Source of the DNA: Streptomyces asoensis
GTDB taxonomy: Bacteria; Actinomycetota; Actinomycetes; Streptomycetales; Streptomycetaceae
Assembly (NCBI RefSeq): GCF_013085465.1
Contig: NZ_CP049838.1
Span: 9,362,001 to 9,426,000 of the forward strand
Length of the DNA stretch: 64,000 bases
Direction of reading: 5' to 3'
In this document: in pieces, positions 19,302 to 28,039 of the stretch
Position numbering within the stretch: position 1 is the first letter of the stretch
Layout: the number at the start of each line of letters is the position of its first letter
The notes under the pieces: model-generated
The model's database searches: none
Told to the model about the DNA's origin: nothing
What the model saw: only the letters and a program-made list of their open reading frames with translations
Made by a program: the position numbers and the translations under genes

Positions 19302-20098
19302 AGCTGAGCGTGGACCAGCTCCACATCACCCTGGACCACAAGGCGATCCTCCGCGCGGTGAACCTGGAGGCGGCGAAGGGCGACATCGTCGGACTCGTCG
19401 GCCCCAACGGCAGTGGCAAGTCCACCCTGCTGCGCACGGTCTACCGCTCGCTGCGCCCCGCCGACGGGGTGGTGCGGGTGGGCGGTGACGACGTGTGGGA
19501 ACTGTCGGCCCGCGCCGCGGCCCGTCGCACGGCGGCCGTCCTCCAGGACGCCGGCACCACCACCGGCCTGACCGTGACCGAGATCGTCGCGCTCGGCCGC
19601 ACCCCCCATCACGGCCTGCTGGGCCGCGACGGCGCCGAGGACCGCGAGGCGGTGGCCGAGGCGGTCACCCGCTGCGGAGTCACCCCCTTCGCACACCGGG
19701 ACTACGCGACCCTGTCCGGCGGCGAACGCCAACGCGTCCTGCTGGCCCGTGCCCTCGCCCAGCGCCCGCGGCTGCTCGTCCTGGACGAACTCACCAACCA
19801 CCTGGACATCCGCGCCCGGTTCGAACTGCTCCACCTCATCCGCGGCACCGGCATCACCACCCTCGCCGTCCTGCACGACCTCGACCTGGCCGCCCGCCTC
19901 TGCGACCACCTCGTGGTGCTGCACGAGGGCGCCGTGGTGGCGGCGGGCCCCGTCCTGGAGGTCCTGACCCCGGACCTCCTGCGTGACGTGTTCGGCGTAC
20001 GGGGCGACACGGAACGGCATGCCGACGGCGTCGTCCGCATCACCTACGCGGCCGAGCCGCTCGCCCTGGACCGGGAGGCCGAGCCCGCCGAGCGGTGA
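19298..20098 (+). CDS. FepC/FecE-type ABC ATPase
   Basis: A 266-residue ATPase that powers the FecCD importer. Walker A GPNGSGKST, signature LSGGERQ, Walker B LLVLDELTNHLD and the H-loop VLHDLDLAA are all present. In the Walker B tail Leu stands where Pro is usual (DEPTNHLD), a mild change. It is coupled to the permease by an ATGA overlap and ends the metallophore locus. Confidence 0.93.
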   Translation: MKLSVDQLHITLDHKAILRAVNLEAAKGDIVGLVGPNGSGKSTLLRTVYRSLRPADGVVRVGGDDVWELSARAAARRTAAVLQDAGTTTGLTVTEIVALGRTPHHGLLGRDGAEDREAVAEAVTRCGVTPFAHRDYATLSGGERQRVLLARALAQRPRLLVLDELTNHLDIRARFELLHLIRGTGITTLAVLHDLDLAARLCDHLVVLHEGAVVAAGPVLEVLTPDLLRDVFGVRGDTERHADGVVRITYAAEPLALDREAEPAER

Positions 20099-20188
20099 CG
20101 CGCGTCCGGGCCCCGGCCCGCATGTGCGAATGGGTCTCGATCCGGGCCGCCGCTTGGGCTGCGGGAGCGGTGCGGCAATCATGGGGCC

Positions 20189-21304
20189 ATGCACCGGCCC
20201 GTCCGTCTTCGTACCCACGAGTGGTTCACGGTCGACGACTCGACCCTGAACGTCGCGCTCGTGTACCCGATGCAGGGGCCCGCCGGGGTGTTCGGACCCA
20301 CCTGTGAGACCTGCGCCCGGCTGGCCGCGGAGGAGATCAACAAGTCGGGCGGAGTGCTCGGCAAGGAGCTGCGGCTCCTCGAGGTCGACGGGGGCGCCGA
20401 GCCGCAGCAGGTCGCGGAGGACGTGGAGGCCCTCGTGGCCACCGGGGCGGTGCAGGGGGTCACGGGCTGGCACATCTCCTCGGTGCGCCAGGCGATGGCT
20501 CCGCGGATCGCGCACCGGGTGCCGTACGTCTACACCGCGCTGTACGAGGGCGGCGAGCGCACCGACGGCGTCTACCTGACCAGCGAGACCCCCGCCTCGC
20601 AACTGCTGCCCGCCATGCGGCTGCTCACCGAGGCCCGGGGCGTGCGCCGCTGGTTCGTCGTCGGCAACAACTACGTCTGGCCCCGGCGCACCGCCCGGGC
20701 CGCCCGCCGCTACGCACGCGACTCCCGCGGCCGGGTGTGCGGCGAGGCGTACCTCCCGCTGGGCGCCGACGACTTCCAGGACGTGCTGGGCCGGATCGAG
20801 CGGGCCGACGCCGACGCCGTACTGATGCTGCTGGTCGGCAGCGACGCGGTCCGCTTCAACCGGGCCTTCGCCGCCGCCGGGCTCGACCAGCGCTGTCTCA
20901 GGCTGAGCACGCTGATGGACGAGAACATGCTGCTGGGCAGCGGCCCCGAGGCCACCGTCGACCTCTGGAGCACGGCCGGTTTCTTCGCCTCACTCGCCGA
21001 CCAGAACACCATGGACTTCCACGGCCGGTACGCCGACCGCTTCGGGGTGGCGGCCCCGACCCCGGGCAGTCTCGGCGAGTCCTGCTACGAGGGCGTGCTG
21101 CTGCTCGCGGCGCTCATCGAACGAGCCCGCACCGTGGACGTGACCGCCATCGGGGCCGCCGCCGACACCGTTTCGTACGAGGGTCCGCGGGGCCTGCTCG
21201 GCCTGGAGGGCCGGCATGTGCGCCAGCGCATCTATCTGGCGCAGGCGGACGGTCTCGACTTCAACGTCCTCGCTCAACTGCGCGCTCCGCACGAGTTGTC
21301 GTAG
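20189..21304 (+). CDS. Signal-less AmiC/UrtA-like ligand-binding protein
   Basis: A 371-residue type I periplasmic-binding fold that lacks any signal peptide or lipobox, so it should be cytoplasmic like AmiC, the amide sensor of Pseudomonas. Segments such as INKSGGVLGKELRLLEVDGG and GVRRWFVVGNNYVWPRRTA parallel those in UrtA at 22000 (INAAGGVLGKKL, LYLVGSDYVFPRTA), so the two are paralogues. It lies next to a MarR gene (44-bp tail-to-tail overlap) and the urt operon. A sensor role for urea or short amides is inferred. Confidence 0.75.
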   Translation: MHRPVRLRTHEWFTVDDSTLNVALVYPMQGPAGVFGPTCETCARLAAEEINKSGGVLGKELRLLEVDGGAEPQQVAEDVEALVATGAVQGVTGWHISSVRQAMAPRIAHRVPYVYTALYEGGERTDGVYLTSETPASQLLPAMRLLTEARGVRRWFVVGNNYVWPRRTARAARRYARDSRGRVCGEAYLPLGADDFQDVLGRIERADADAVLMLLVGSDAVRFNRAFAAAGLDQRCLRLSTLMDENMLLGSGPEATVDLWSTAGFFASLADQNTMDFHGRYADRFGVAAPTPGSLGESCYEGVLLLAALIERARTVDVTAIGAAADTVSYEGPRGLLGLEGRHVRQRIYLAQADGLDFNVLAQLRAPHELS

Positions 21305-21737
21305 CGCCGCTGCCGTCCTCGAGCACGTCGGCCAGCCGGTCCAGCAGGACTTCCAGCCGTTCGCCGCGCTCTTCCCCCAGCAGTGGCTCCCACTCCGCCC
21401 GGTCGGCCCGCACCTCGCGGACCAGTTGCTGCCGGCGCTCCATGCCCCGCGGGGTGAGGTAGGCCAGGACGCGGCGCCGGTCGGCGGGGTCGACCCGGCG
21501 GAACACCAGGTTCTGGTCGACGAGTTGGTCGATCAGCTTGGTGGCGCTGGGGGCGGGCATGAAGGCGTGGTCGGCGAGGGCCGTCATGTGGTGTCCCTGC
21601 CCGTCCGAGAGCAGGTCCAGCACCCACCACGCCTCCACCGAGCAGTCGAACTCCTCCAGCACGGACTGGAGTCGGCGGGCGGCGAGGCGCTCGGCCCGGG
21701 TCAGCAGACGGAGCAGTTCCTGGGGCCGTCTCGCCAT
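21261..21737 (-). CDS. MarR family transcriptional regulator
   Basis: A 158-residue winged-helix protein. The pattern VEAWWVLDLLSDGQGHHMTALADHAFMPAPSATKLIDQL followed by the wing FRRVDPADRRRVLAYLTPRG is diagnostic for MarR. It is divergent from urtA (262 bp apart) and convergent with the AmiC-like gene, so it probably controls the urt operon, possibly with input from that protein. Ligand unknown. Confidence 0.88.
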   Translation of the reverse strand: MARRPQELLRLLTRAERLAARRLQSVLEEFDCSVEAWWVLDLLSDGQGHHMTALADHAFMPAPSATKLIDQLVDQNLVFRRVDPADRRRVLAYLTPRGMERRQQLVREVRADRAEWEPLLGEERGERLEVLLDRLADVLEDGSGATTTRAERAVERGR

Positions 21738-21846
21738 CGCACTCCTCCGCTCGAAACTCTGGTTCCCCGTGCGGGGTTGGGCGGGATCTTACCGCATAAG
21801 GTCCTTTCCCCAGGAAGTATCAAGGCCCGCTTTATTGCTTCCACCA

Positions 21847-21891
21847 GAAACTGTTCATCAATTGCGCGGAAACGCGGCGGAAACAGTTTCC
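21847..21891. promoter_or_regulatory. GlnR-box-like repeats upstream of urtA
   Basis: GAAAC occurs at 21847, 21869 and 21880: two copies are exactly 22 bp apart and two are separated by 6 bp, the geometry of actinobacterial GlnR boxes (GTnAC-n6-GAAAC, 22-bp period). The last copy is part of an inverted repeat GGAAAC-A-GTTTCC (21879-21891). The a-sites deviate from the consensus, so nitrogen control by GlnR is a hypothesis; a MarR dyad is the alternative reading. Confidence 0.4.
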
Positions 21892-21999
21892 TCGCAGGCT
21901 GTGCGCCAACGCCGCGGCTACTGAAGCGCGTTGTATCCCCTTCCTCCCCAGAGTCCTTCCGCTCTCTTCGCACCGCCCTTCGGGGCATGGAGGTTTTGT

Positions 22000-23256
22000 A
22001 TGTCCGGGCTCAGCATCAGCAGGCGTGGCCTGTTGGCCGGTATCTCGGCGGTCGGCGCCTCCGCCGCCCTCAGCGCCTGTGGCGCCAAGACGGGTGAAGG
22101 CTCCTCGACGGACGCGGCCGGCGCCTCCGCCGACACCTCCGGCAGCACGGTCAAGGTCGGTCTGCTGAACTCCCTGTCGGGCACGATGGCCATCAGTGAA
22201 GTCACCGTCCACAACGCCCTGTTGCTCGCGATCAAGGAGATCAACGCGGCCGGCGGCGTACTCGGCAAGAAGCTCAAGGCCGTCAGTCAGGACGGCGCCT
22301 CCGACTGGCCCACCTTCGCGGAGAAGGCCGAGGCCCTGATCAAGGACGACAAGGTCGCGGCCACCTTCGGCTGCTGGACCTCGGCCAGCCGCAAGGCCGT
22401 CAAACCGGTCTTCGAGCGGTACAAGTCGCCGCTGTTCTACCCCGTGCAGTACGAGGGCCTGGAGGAGTCGCCGTACATCTTCTACATCGGCGCGACCACC
22501 AATCAGCAGATCGTCCCGGCCCTCGACTATCTCAAGAAGCAGGGCCTGACCAAGCTCTATCTGGTCGGCAGCGACTATGTGTTCCCGCGCACCGCCAACA
22601 AGATCATCAAGGCCTATGCGAAGGCCAAGGGAATGACCGTGGTCGGCGAGGACTACGCGCCGCTCGGCTCCACGGAGTTCGGCACCATCGTCAACAAGGT
22701 CAAGGACTCCGGCGCGGACGCCGTGTTCAACACCCTCAACGGCGACAGCAACGTGGCCTTCTTCAAGGAGTACAAGTCCTCCGGGCTGACCGCGAAGAGC
22801 ATGCCGGTGCTGTCGGTCTCCATCGCCGAGGAAGAGGTGAAGAGCATCGGCACCCAGTACCTCCAGGACCAGCTGACCGCGTGGAACTACTACGAGACGA
22901 CACCCGGCGCGGCCAACACCAAGTTCGTGGCGGCCTACCAGGCCGAGTACGGCAAGGACAAGCCGACCAGCGACCCGATGGAGGCCGCCTACATCTCCGT
23001 ATACCTGTGGAAGGCGATGGTCGAGAAGGCCGGCTCCTTCGACGTCGCCAAGGTCAAGGCGGCCTCGGACGGCATCACCTTCGACGCCCCGGAGGGCAAG
23101 GTGACCGTCGACGGCGCGAGCCAGCACGTCTACAAGACGGCCAGGATCGGCAAGGTCGGCGCGGACGGCCTGATCACCGAGGTCTGGAACTCGGGCGGCC
23201 CGATCAAGCCGGACCCGTACCTCAAGGGCTACGACTGGGCCTCCGGCCTGTCCTGA
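22000..23256 (+). CDS. urtA: Urea/short-chain amide ABC transporter substrate-binding lipoprotein
   Basis: A 418-residue extracytoplasmic receptor. The N-terminus has Arg8-Arg9 followed by a hydrophobic stretch and a lipobox with Cys27 (LSAC), so export may be by the Tat route. The mature protein matches the UrtA pattern: GLLNSLSGTMAISE, AATFGCWTSASRKAVKP, LFYPVQYEGLEES and YIGATTNQQIVPA. The start has GGAGG 6 nt upstream. It heads urtABCDE. The 144-bp gap to urtB contains a stable hairpin, which may keep receptor levels above permease levels. Confidence 0.92.
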   Translation: MSGLSISRRGLLAGISAVGASAALSACGAKTGEGSSTDAAGASADTSGSTVKVGLLNSLSGTMAISEVTVHNALLLAIKEINAAGGVLGKKLKAVSQDGASDWPTFAEKAEALIKDDKVAATFGCWTSASRKAVKPVFERYKSPLFYPVQYEGLEESPYIFYIGATTNQQIVPALDYLKKQGLTKLYLVGSDYVFPRTANKIIKAYAKAKGMTVVGEDYAPLGSTEFGTIVNKVKDSGADAVFNTLNGDSNVAFFKEYKSSGLTAKSMPVLSVSIAEEEVKSIGTQYLQDQLTAWNYYETTPGAANTKFVAAYQAEYGKDKPTSDPMEAAYISVYLWKAMVEKAGSFDVAKVKAASDGITFDAPEGKVTVDGASQHVYKTARIGKVGADGLITEVWNSGGPIKPDPYLKGYDWASGLS

Positions 23257-23326
23257 TCCCGGCCCTGTCCTGACCCCTGGCCCGTCCTGATCCCGGCCCG
23301 CTCTCCGCTCCCCGCTCCCGCGGTGG

Positions 23327-23353
23327 GACCCGGCCCCGTCCAGGGGCCGGGTC
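23327..23353 (+). terminator. 11-bp stem hairpin between urtA and urtB
   Basis: GACCCGGCCCC pairs with GGGGCCGGGTC around a 5-nt loop (GTCCA). It has no U-tract and lies inside an operon, so it may be a partial terminator or a 3'-end stabiliser for the urtA message. Just before it, a CCTGATCCCGGCC phrase is repeated in slightly varied form at about 23249 and 23286. Confidence 0.6.
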
Positions 23354-23400
23354 ACGCCCATGGCCCGCCCGCACCCCCGTCCCCGACCAGGAGCCGCTTC

Positions 23401-24285
23401 ATGACGGTCATCCTCAACCAGTCCTTCACCGGCATCAGCATCGGCGCAGTCCTCCTGCTCATCGCGCTCGGCCTGACCCTGACCTTCGGTCAGATGGGCG
23501 TGATCAACATGGCGCACGGCGAGTTCATCATGACCGGCGCCTACACCACGTACGTCCTCCAGAAGTCCATCAGCAACGCGGGCGTCTCGCTGCTCGTCGC
23601 CCTGCCGGTGGCCTTCCTGGTGGCCGGCGCCATGGGCGCGCTGCTGGAGTGGCTGCTCATCCGGCGCCTCTACACCCGCCCGCTGGACACCCTGCTGGTC
23701 ACCTGGGGCGTCTCGCTCATGCTCCAGCAGCTCGCCCGGGACGTCTTCGGCGCCCCCAACGTGCAGACCCACGCCCCGGACCTGCTCACCGGCAACATCT
23801 CGATGGGCGGCGTCACCTTCGCCAGCAGCCGTCTGTTCATCCTCGGTCTGGCCCTGCTCAGCGTCCTCGCCCTCACGATCGTCCTGCGGCTCACCCCGCT
23901 CGGCCGCCGGATCCGGGCCGTCGTACAGAACCGCGACCTCGCCGAGGTGTCCGGCATCGCCACCGGCCGGGTCGACCGCGTGACCTTCTTCATCGGCTCG
24001 GGCCTCGCGGGCGTGGCCGGCGTCGCGCTCACCCTGGTCGGCCCGATCGGCCCGACGATGGGCACCAACTACATCGTCGACGCCTTCCTGGTCGTCGTCG
24101 TGGGCGGTATCGGGCAGCTCAAGGGCAGCGTGCTCACCGCCTTCGCGCTCGGCGTGCTCCAGTCGGTCCTCGAGTACTCGACGACGGTCAGCGTCGCCAA
24201 GGTCATCGTGCTCGTGGCGATCGTCGCCTTCCTCCAGTGGCGACCCCAGGGCCTGTACACACTGCGCACCCGGAGCCTTGCATGA
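23401..24285 (+). CDS. urtB: Urea ABC transporter permease UrtB
   Basis: A 294-residue LivH-type membrane permease. It opens with the conserved NQSFTGISIGAVLLLIALGLTLTFGQMGVINMAHGE pattern (read in pieces) and ends with the family loop VVVGGIGQLKGSV. The ATG at 23401 follows CAGGAG. It overlaps urtC by ATGA. Confidence 0.92.
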   Translation: MTVILNQSFTGISIGAVLLLIALGLTLTFGQMGVINMAHGEFIMTGAYTTYVLQKSISNAGVSLLVALPVAFLVAGAMGALLEWLLIRRLYTRPLDTLLVTWGVSLMLQQLARDVFGAPNVQTHAPDLLTGNISMGGVTFASSRLFILGLALLSVLALTIVLRLTPLGRRIRAVVQNRDLAEVSGIATGRVDRVTFFIGSGLAGVAGVALTLVGPIGPTMGTNYIVDAFLVVVVGGIGQLKGSVLTAFALGVLQSVLEYSTTVSVAKVIVLVAIVAFLQWRPQGLYTLRTRSLA

Positions 24286-25379
24286 CGACGATCACCGAGA
24301 CCCCGCCCACCCCGCTGACGGCACGCCTGCGCGTCCCCGGCGCCTTCGCCCTCGGCGCCGTCCTCCTCCTCGGTGTGGCCCCGCTCGCCCTCTCCGACTT
24401 CCGCCTCTCGCTCCTCGCCAAGTACCTGTGCTACGCGATCGTCGCCGTCGGCGTGAGCCTCGCCTGGGGCCGGGGCGGGCTCATGGTGCTCGGCCAGGGC
24501 GTCTTCTTCGGCCTCGGCGGCTACGCCATGGCCATGCACCTCAAGCTCACCGACGCCGCCGCGACCGGCGAGACACTGCCCGACTTCATGCAGCTGTACG
24601 GAACCGGCGACGCCCTGCCCTGGTGGTGGGAGCCGTTCGCCAACCCGGGCTTCGCGCTCGCCATGACCGTCCTGCTGCCCATGGCGGTGGCCGCACTGCT
24701 CGGCTTCTTCGTCTTCCAACGCCGGGTCAAGGGCGCCTACTTCGCGATCCTCAGCCAGGCCCTCGCCGCCGCCCTGTCCATCTGGCTGATCGGTCAGCAG
24801 GCCACCACCGGCGGCACCAACGGCCTCACCGACATCCAGGGCTTCTTCGGCTACTCGCTGGACGACCCGGTCAACCAGCGGATGGTGTACTTCGTCATCG
24901 CCGCCGTCCTGCTCCTGCTGATGGCGGCCGCCCGCCAGCTGTTCGTCAGCCGCTACGGCGAACTCCTCGTCGCCGTGCGCGACTCCGAGGAGCGGGTCCG
25001 CTTCCTCGGCTACAACCCGGCCAACGTCAAACTCGTCGCGTACGTCGTCGCCGCCGGCATGGCGGGCCTCGCCGGGGCCCTCTTCGTCCCGGCGGTGGGG
25101 ATCATCTCGCCGGCGCTGATCGGGATCGTGCCGTCCATCGGCTTCGTCATCGGCGCCGCGGTCGGCGGCCGGGCCTCGCTGGTGGGCGCGGTGCTCGGGG
25201 CGATCGCCGTCGCCTGGGCGCAGAGCACGCTCTCCGACGCCTTCCCCGCCGCGTGGACGTACCTCCAAGGCCTGCTCTTCGTCCTGGCGGTCGGCTTCCT
25301 GCCCGGCGGTCTCGCCTCCGTCGGCGTCGTCCTGCGGCGGCGCCGTACCCGTACCCCTGCGACTGGAGAGACAGCATGA
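24282..25379 (+). CDS. urtC: Urea ABC transporter permease UrtC
   Basis: A 365-residue LivM-type permease. Features include LAWGRGGLMVLGQGVFFGLGGY near residue 70, the UrtC-type LPDFMQLYG loop with WWWEPF, GLTDIQGFFGY and the C-terminal ABC-contact loop VRDSEERVRFLGY. It is translationally coupled to urtB and urtD (ATGA on both sides). Confidence 0.92.
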   Translation: MTTITETPPTPLTARLRVPGAFALGAVLLLGVAPLALSDFRLSLLAKYLCYAIVAVGVSLAWGRGGLMVLGQGVFFGLGGYAMAMHLKLTDAAATGETLPDFMQLYGTGDALPWWWEPFANPGFALAMTVLLPMAVAALLGFFVFQRRVKGAYFAILSQALAAALSIWLIGQQATTGGTNGLTDIQGFFGYSLDDPVNQRMVYFVIAAVLLLLMAAARQLFVSRYGELLVAVRDSEERVRFLGYNPANVKLVAYVVAAGMAGLAGALFVPAVGIISPALIGIVPSIGFVIGAAVGGRASLVGAVLGAIAVAWAQSTLSDAFPAAWTYLQGLLFVLAVGFLPGGLASVGVVLRRRRTRTPATGETA

Positions 25380-26173
25380 GCGGCGAGGGACTGACCGTGC
25401 GCGACCTGCGGGTGACGTTCGACGGGTTCACCGCCGTCGACGGCGTCGACCTGGACATCCGCCCCGGCGACCTGCGCTTCCTCATCGGCCCGAACGGCGC
25501 GGGCAAGACCACCCTCGTCGACGCGGTCACCGGGCTGGTCAAGGCGACCGGCTCGGTCCGCTTCGGCGACCAGGACCTGCTGGGCAGGCCCGTACAGAAG
25601 ATCGCCCGGCTGGGGATCGGCCGTACGTTCCAGACGGCGACGGTCTTCGAGGAGCTGACCGTCGTACAGAACCTGGACATCGCCGCCGGCGCCGGCCGGG
25701 GGATCTGGACCATGCTGCGGCGCCGCAAGGACGTGCCCGAGCCGGTCGCCAGGGCCCTGGAGACCATCGGCCTGAGCGACCTGCGCGACCGCCCCGCCGG
25801 GGTGCTGGCCCACGGGCAGAAACAGTGGCTGGAGATCGGCATGCTGCTCGTCCAGGACGTGCGGCTGCTCCTGCTGGACGAGCCCGTCGCCGGTATGAGC
25901 CACGACGAACGCGAGGCCACCGGTGAGCTGTTGCGTCGGGTGAGCGAGGACCGCACGGTCGTCGTCATCGAGCACGACATGGACTTCATGCGCGCCTACG
26001 CCCGGAGCGTCAGCGTCCTGCACGCCGGCAAGGTGCTCAGCGAGGGCTCCGTCGCCGAGGTCCAGGCCGACGCCAAGGTCCAGGAGGTCTACCTCGGGCG
26101 CGCCTCCGAACCCGAGCCCACCCCCCGACCCGCGCCCGCCGCCGCGGCCGCGTCCGTCGCCGAGGAGGCGTGA
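25376..26173 (+). CDS. urtD: Urea ABC transporter ATPase UrtD
   Basis: A 265-residue LivG-type ATPase with Walker A GPNGAGKTT, Walker B LLLLDEPVAGM and H-loop VIEHDM. In place of the LSGGQ signature it has LAHGQKQWLEIGM, a replacement typical of UrtD proteins. The Ala/Pro-rich C-terminal tail is probably disordered. It is coupled to urtC by ATGA. Confidence 0.92.
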   Translation: MSGEGLTVRDLRVTFDGFTAVDGVDLDIRPGDLRFLIGPNGAGKTTLVDAVTGLVKATGSVRFGDQDLLGRPVQKIARLGIGRTFQTATVFEELTVVQNLDIAAGAGRGIWTMLRRRKDVPEPVARALETIGLSDLRDRPAGVLAHGQKQWLEIGMLLVQDVRLLLLDEPVAGMSHDEREATGELLRRVSEDRTVVVIEHDMDFMRAYARSVSVLHAGKVLSEGSVAEVQADAKVQEVYLGRASEPEPTPRPAPAAAAASVAEEA

Positions 26174-26178
26174 AGCCC

Positions 26179-26901
26179 ATGTTGGAGATCAACACCGTCC
26201 GGGCGGGCTATGACCGCACCACCGTGCTGCACGCGGTGACCGTCGCCGTTCCCCAGGACGGCGTCGCGGCCGTGCTCGGGCACAACGGGGCCGGCAAGAG
26301 CACCCTGCTGCGCACCGCCATGGGCCTGATCAAGCCGACCGGCGGGGCCGTCCTGCTCGACGGCGAGGACATCACCCGTCTCGCCCCGCACCAGCGGGTC
26401 GCCCGCGGTATGGCGTACGTCCCGCAGGGCCAGCAGTCCTTCCCGCACCTCACCACCGCCGAGAACCTCCAGCTCGTCGCCGACGGCCGCCCGAGGGTCG
26501 CGTCGGGCCGGTCGGGCGGTGGGGGAGGGAAGGAGGCGATCGCCGAGGCCCTGGACCTGTTCCCCGTCCTGCGTGAGCTGTCCGGCCGCCGGGCCGGTCT
26601 GCTCTCCGGCGGCCAGCGCCAGCAGCTCGCCATCGCCCGCGCCCTGGTCACCCGGCCGAGGCTGCTCCTGCTCGACGAACCGACCGAGGGCATCCAGCCG
26701 TCCGTCGTCGCCGAGATCGAGGAGACGATCCTGACCCTCGCCCGGCGTGGCGGACTCTCCGTCCTCCTCGTCGAACAGCACGTCGGCTTCGCCATGCGGG
26801 CCGCCCAGCGCTACTACGTCCTGGAGGCGGGCCGGGTGACCTCCTCCGGCGACGGCGGAACGGGCGCCGAGCAGACCGTACGGGCGGCGCTCAGCGTGTG
26901 A
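26179..26901 (+). CDS. urtE: Urea ABC transporter ATPase UrtE
   Basis: A 240-residue LivF-type ATPase: Walker A GHNGAGKST, signature LSGGQRQQ, Walker B LLLLDEPTEGIQPS and H-loop VEQHVGF. The GTG at 26170 overlaps the urtD stop, but the GAGGAGG site (26162-26168) is only 1 nt from it and 10 nt from the ATG at 26179, so the ATG is preferred. A Gly/Arg-rich insertion after ENLQLVADG makes it slightly longer than usual. It ends the operon before a strong terminator. Confidence 0.92.
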   Translation: MLEINTVRAGYDRTTVLHAVTVAVPQDGVAAVLGHNGAGKSTLLRTAMGLIKPTGGAVLLDGEDITRLAPHQRVARGMAYVPQGQQSFPHLTTAENLQLVADGRPRVASGRSGGGGGKEAIAEALDLFPVLRELSGRRAGLLSGGQRQQLAIARALVTRPRLLLLDEPTEGIQPSVVAEIEETILTLARRGGLSVLLVEQHVGFAMRAAQRYYVLEAGRVTSSGDGGTGAEQTVRAALSV

Positions 26902-26911
26902 GCCGGCAGGA

Positions 26912-26947
26912 CCGCGCCGGCGCCGCCCATCGGGCGGTCCGGCGCGG
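26912..26947 (+). terminator. Strong two-part hairpin after urtE
   Basis: Outer stem CCGCGCCGG/CCGGCGCGG (9 bp) and inner stem CCGCCC/GGGCGG (6 bp) with a 3-nt loop, 10 nt after the urtE stop. This is the GC-stem, no-U terminator form usual in Streptomyces. Confidence 0.75.
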
Positions 26948-27140
26948 GCTCACGGGGTTCCATGCCCGTGCAGGGAAATGTCACCCGATCGAGGTGTCGC
27001 GCAGCGGCCGTCGAAGGTCTGTGCGACGTCGCCCCTGTCGGGCCGCGCCTCAGGGCCGCTATCATCCCCTAAAGGTAAAATGTGAGGTTTGCCCGATGTG
27101 GCTGCCCTCCCGACGAGCTGCCGTCCCGCCGGAGTGATCA

Positions 27141-27989
27141 ATGTCCCGCAAGCGCCCCACGGACGACGGCGACGAGCTGCTGGCCAGACTCGGTTCGCTG
27201 ACCGCCCAGGCGCGCGAACGCGCGGAGCTGCAACGCTCCCGCGTGGAGCTGGCCCTCGCCCTCCAGCGCGGCATGCTGCCCAGGGATCTGCCCGCGGCAC
27301 CCGGCTTCCGCCTGGCCGTGCAGTACGCGCCCGCCTGCCACGGCCTCAACGTGGGCGGCGACTGGTACGACGCCTTCGCGATGCCGGACGGGCGCATCGG
27401 CCTGTCCATCGGCGACGTCCAGGGCCACAACATAGAGGCGACCGCGTTCATGGGTCAGGTGCGGGTCGGTCTGCGCGCCCTCGCCTCCGTCACCAGCGAG
27501 CCCGGTGAGCTCCTCGCCCGGACCAACGACCTGCTCCTCTCCCTCGGCAGTGACCTCTTCGCCACCTGCACCTTCATGCGGCTCGACCCCGCCACCGGGC
27601 TCCTCGAGAGCGCCAGGGCCGGGCACATCCCGTGTGTGTGGGCCACGGCGGACGGCAAGTCCGGCGTCGCCGAGGACGAGTGCGGACCGCCCCTGGGGGT
27701 CCAGGAGGGCATGGACTACCCGGTCACCCGCTACCGGCTCACCAAGGGCGGAGTGTTCGTCCTGCTCACGGACGGCGTGGTGGAGGGGCCGACCCTGAGC
27801 GTCGAGGAGGGCCTCGACCAGGTCGTACGGCTCGCCGGCATCGCCGCCGTCGCGGGCATGACAGCGGACTCCCTCGCCGCCGCGGTGATCAAGGGCGCCG
27901 AGCGCGTGGGGCACGAGGACGACGCGGCCGTGCTGGTGGTGGGACACGACGGGCTGACGGCGCCGGACGTCCCCCTGGTTCAGCCATAG
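27141..27989 (+). CDS. SpoIIE/RsbU-type PP2C phosphatase
   Basis: A 282-residue protein serine phosphatase with a short helical N-terminus (about 60 residues) and one SpoIIE domain. Metal-site motifs are visible: GGDWYDAF, GDVQGHN, ARAGHIP, LTDGVVE and DDAAVLVV. Such enzymes dephosphorylate anti-sigma antagonists and so switch alternative sigma factors on. No sensor domain or anti-sigma partner is adjacent. A GGAG site precedes the ATG at 27141. Confidence 0.85.
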   Translation: MSRKRPTDDGDELLARLGSLTAQARERAELQRSRVELALALQRGMLPRDLPAAPGFRLAVQYAPACHGLNVGGDWYDAFAMPDGRIGLSIGDVQGHNIEATAFMGQVRVGLRALASVTSEPGELLARTNDLLLSLGSDLFATCTFMRLDPATGLLESARAGHIPCVWATADGKSGVAEDECGPPLGVQEGMDYPVTRYRLTKGGVFVLLTDGVVEGPTLSVEEGLDQVVRLAGIAAVAGMTADSLAAAVIKGAERVGHEDDAAVLVVGHDGLTAPDVPLVQP

Positions 27990-28039
27990 GGCCGGACACC
28001 GCGCGTCTCGCCTCGCCGACCGCGCCGCGCAGGTGTCTG

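Noticed and set aside
17197..20098. Ordinary ferric siderophore or B12 importer unrelated to the NRPS
   Set aside because: Not excluded by sequence, but the position 89 bp after the NRPS with no terminator makes linkage to the metallophore more likely.
27040..27095. Promoter before the SpoIIE gene at TAAAAT (27076-27081)
   Set aside because: No acceptable -35 at normal spacing; too weak to list as a feature.
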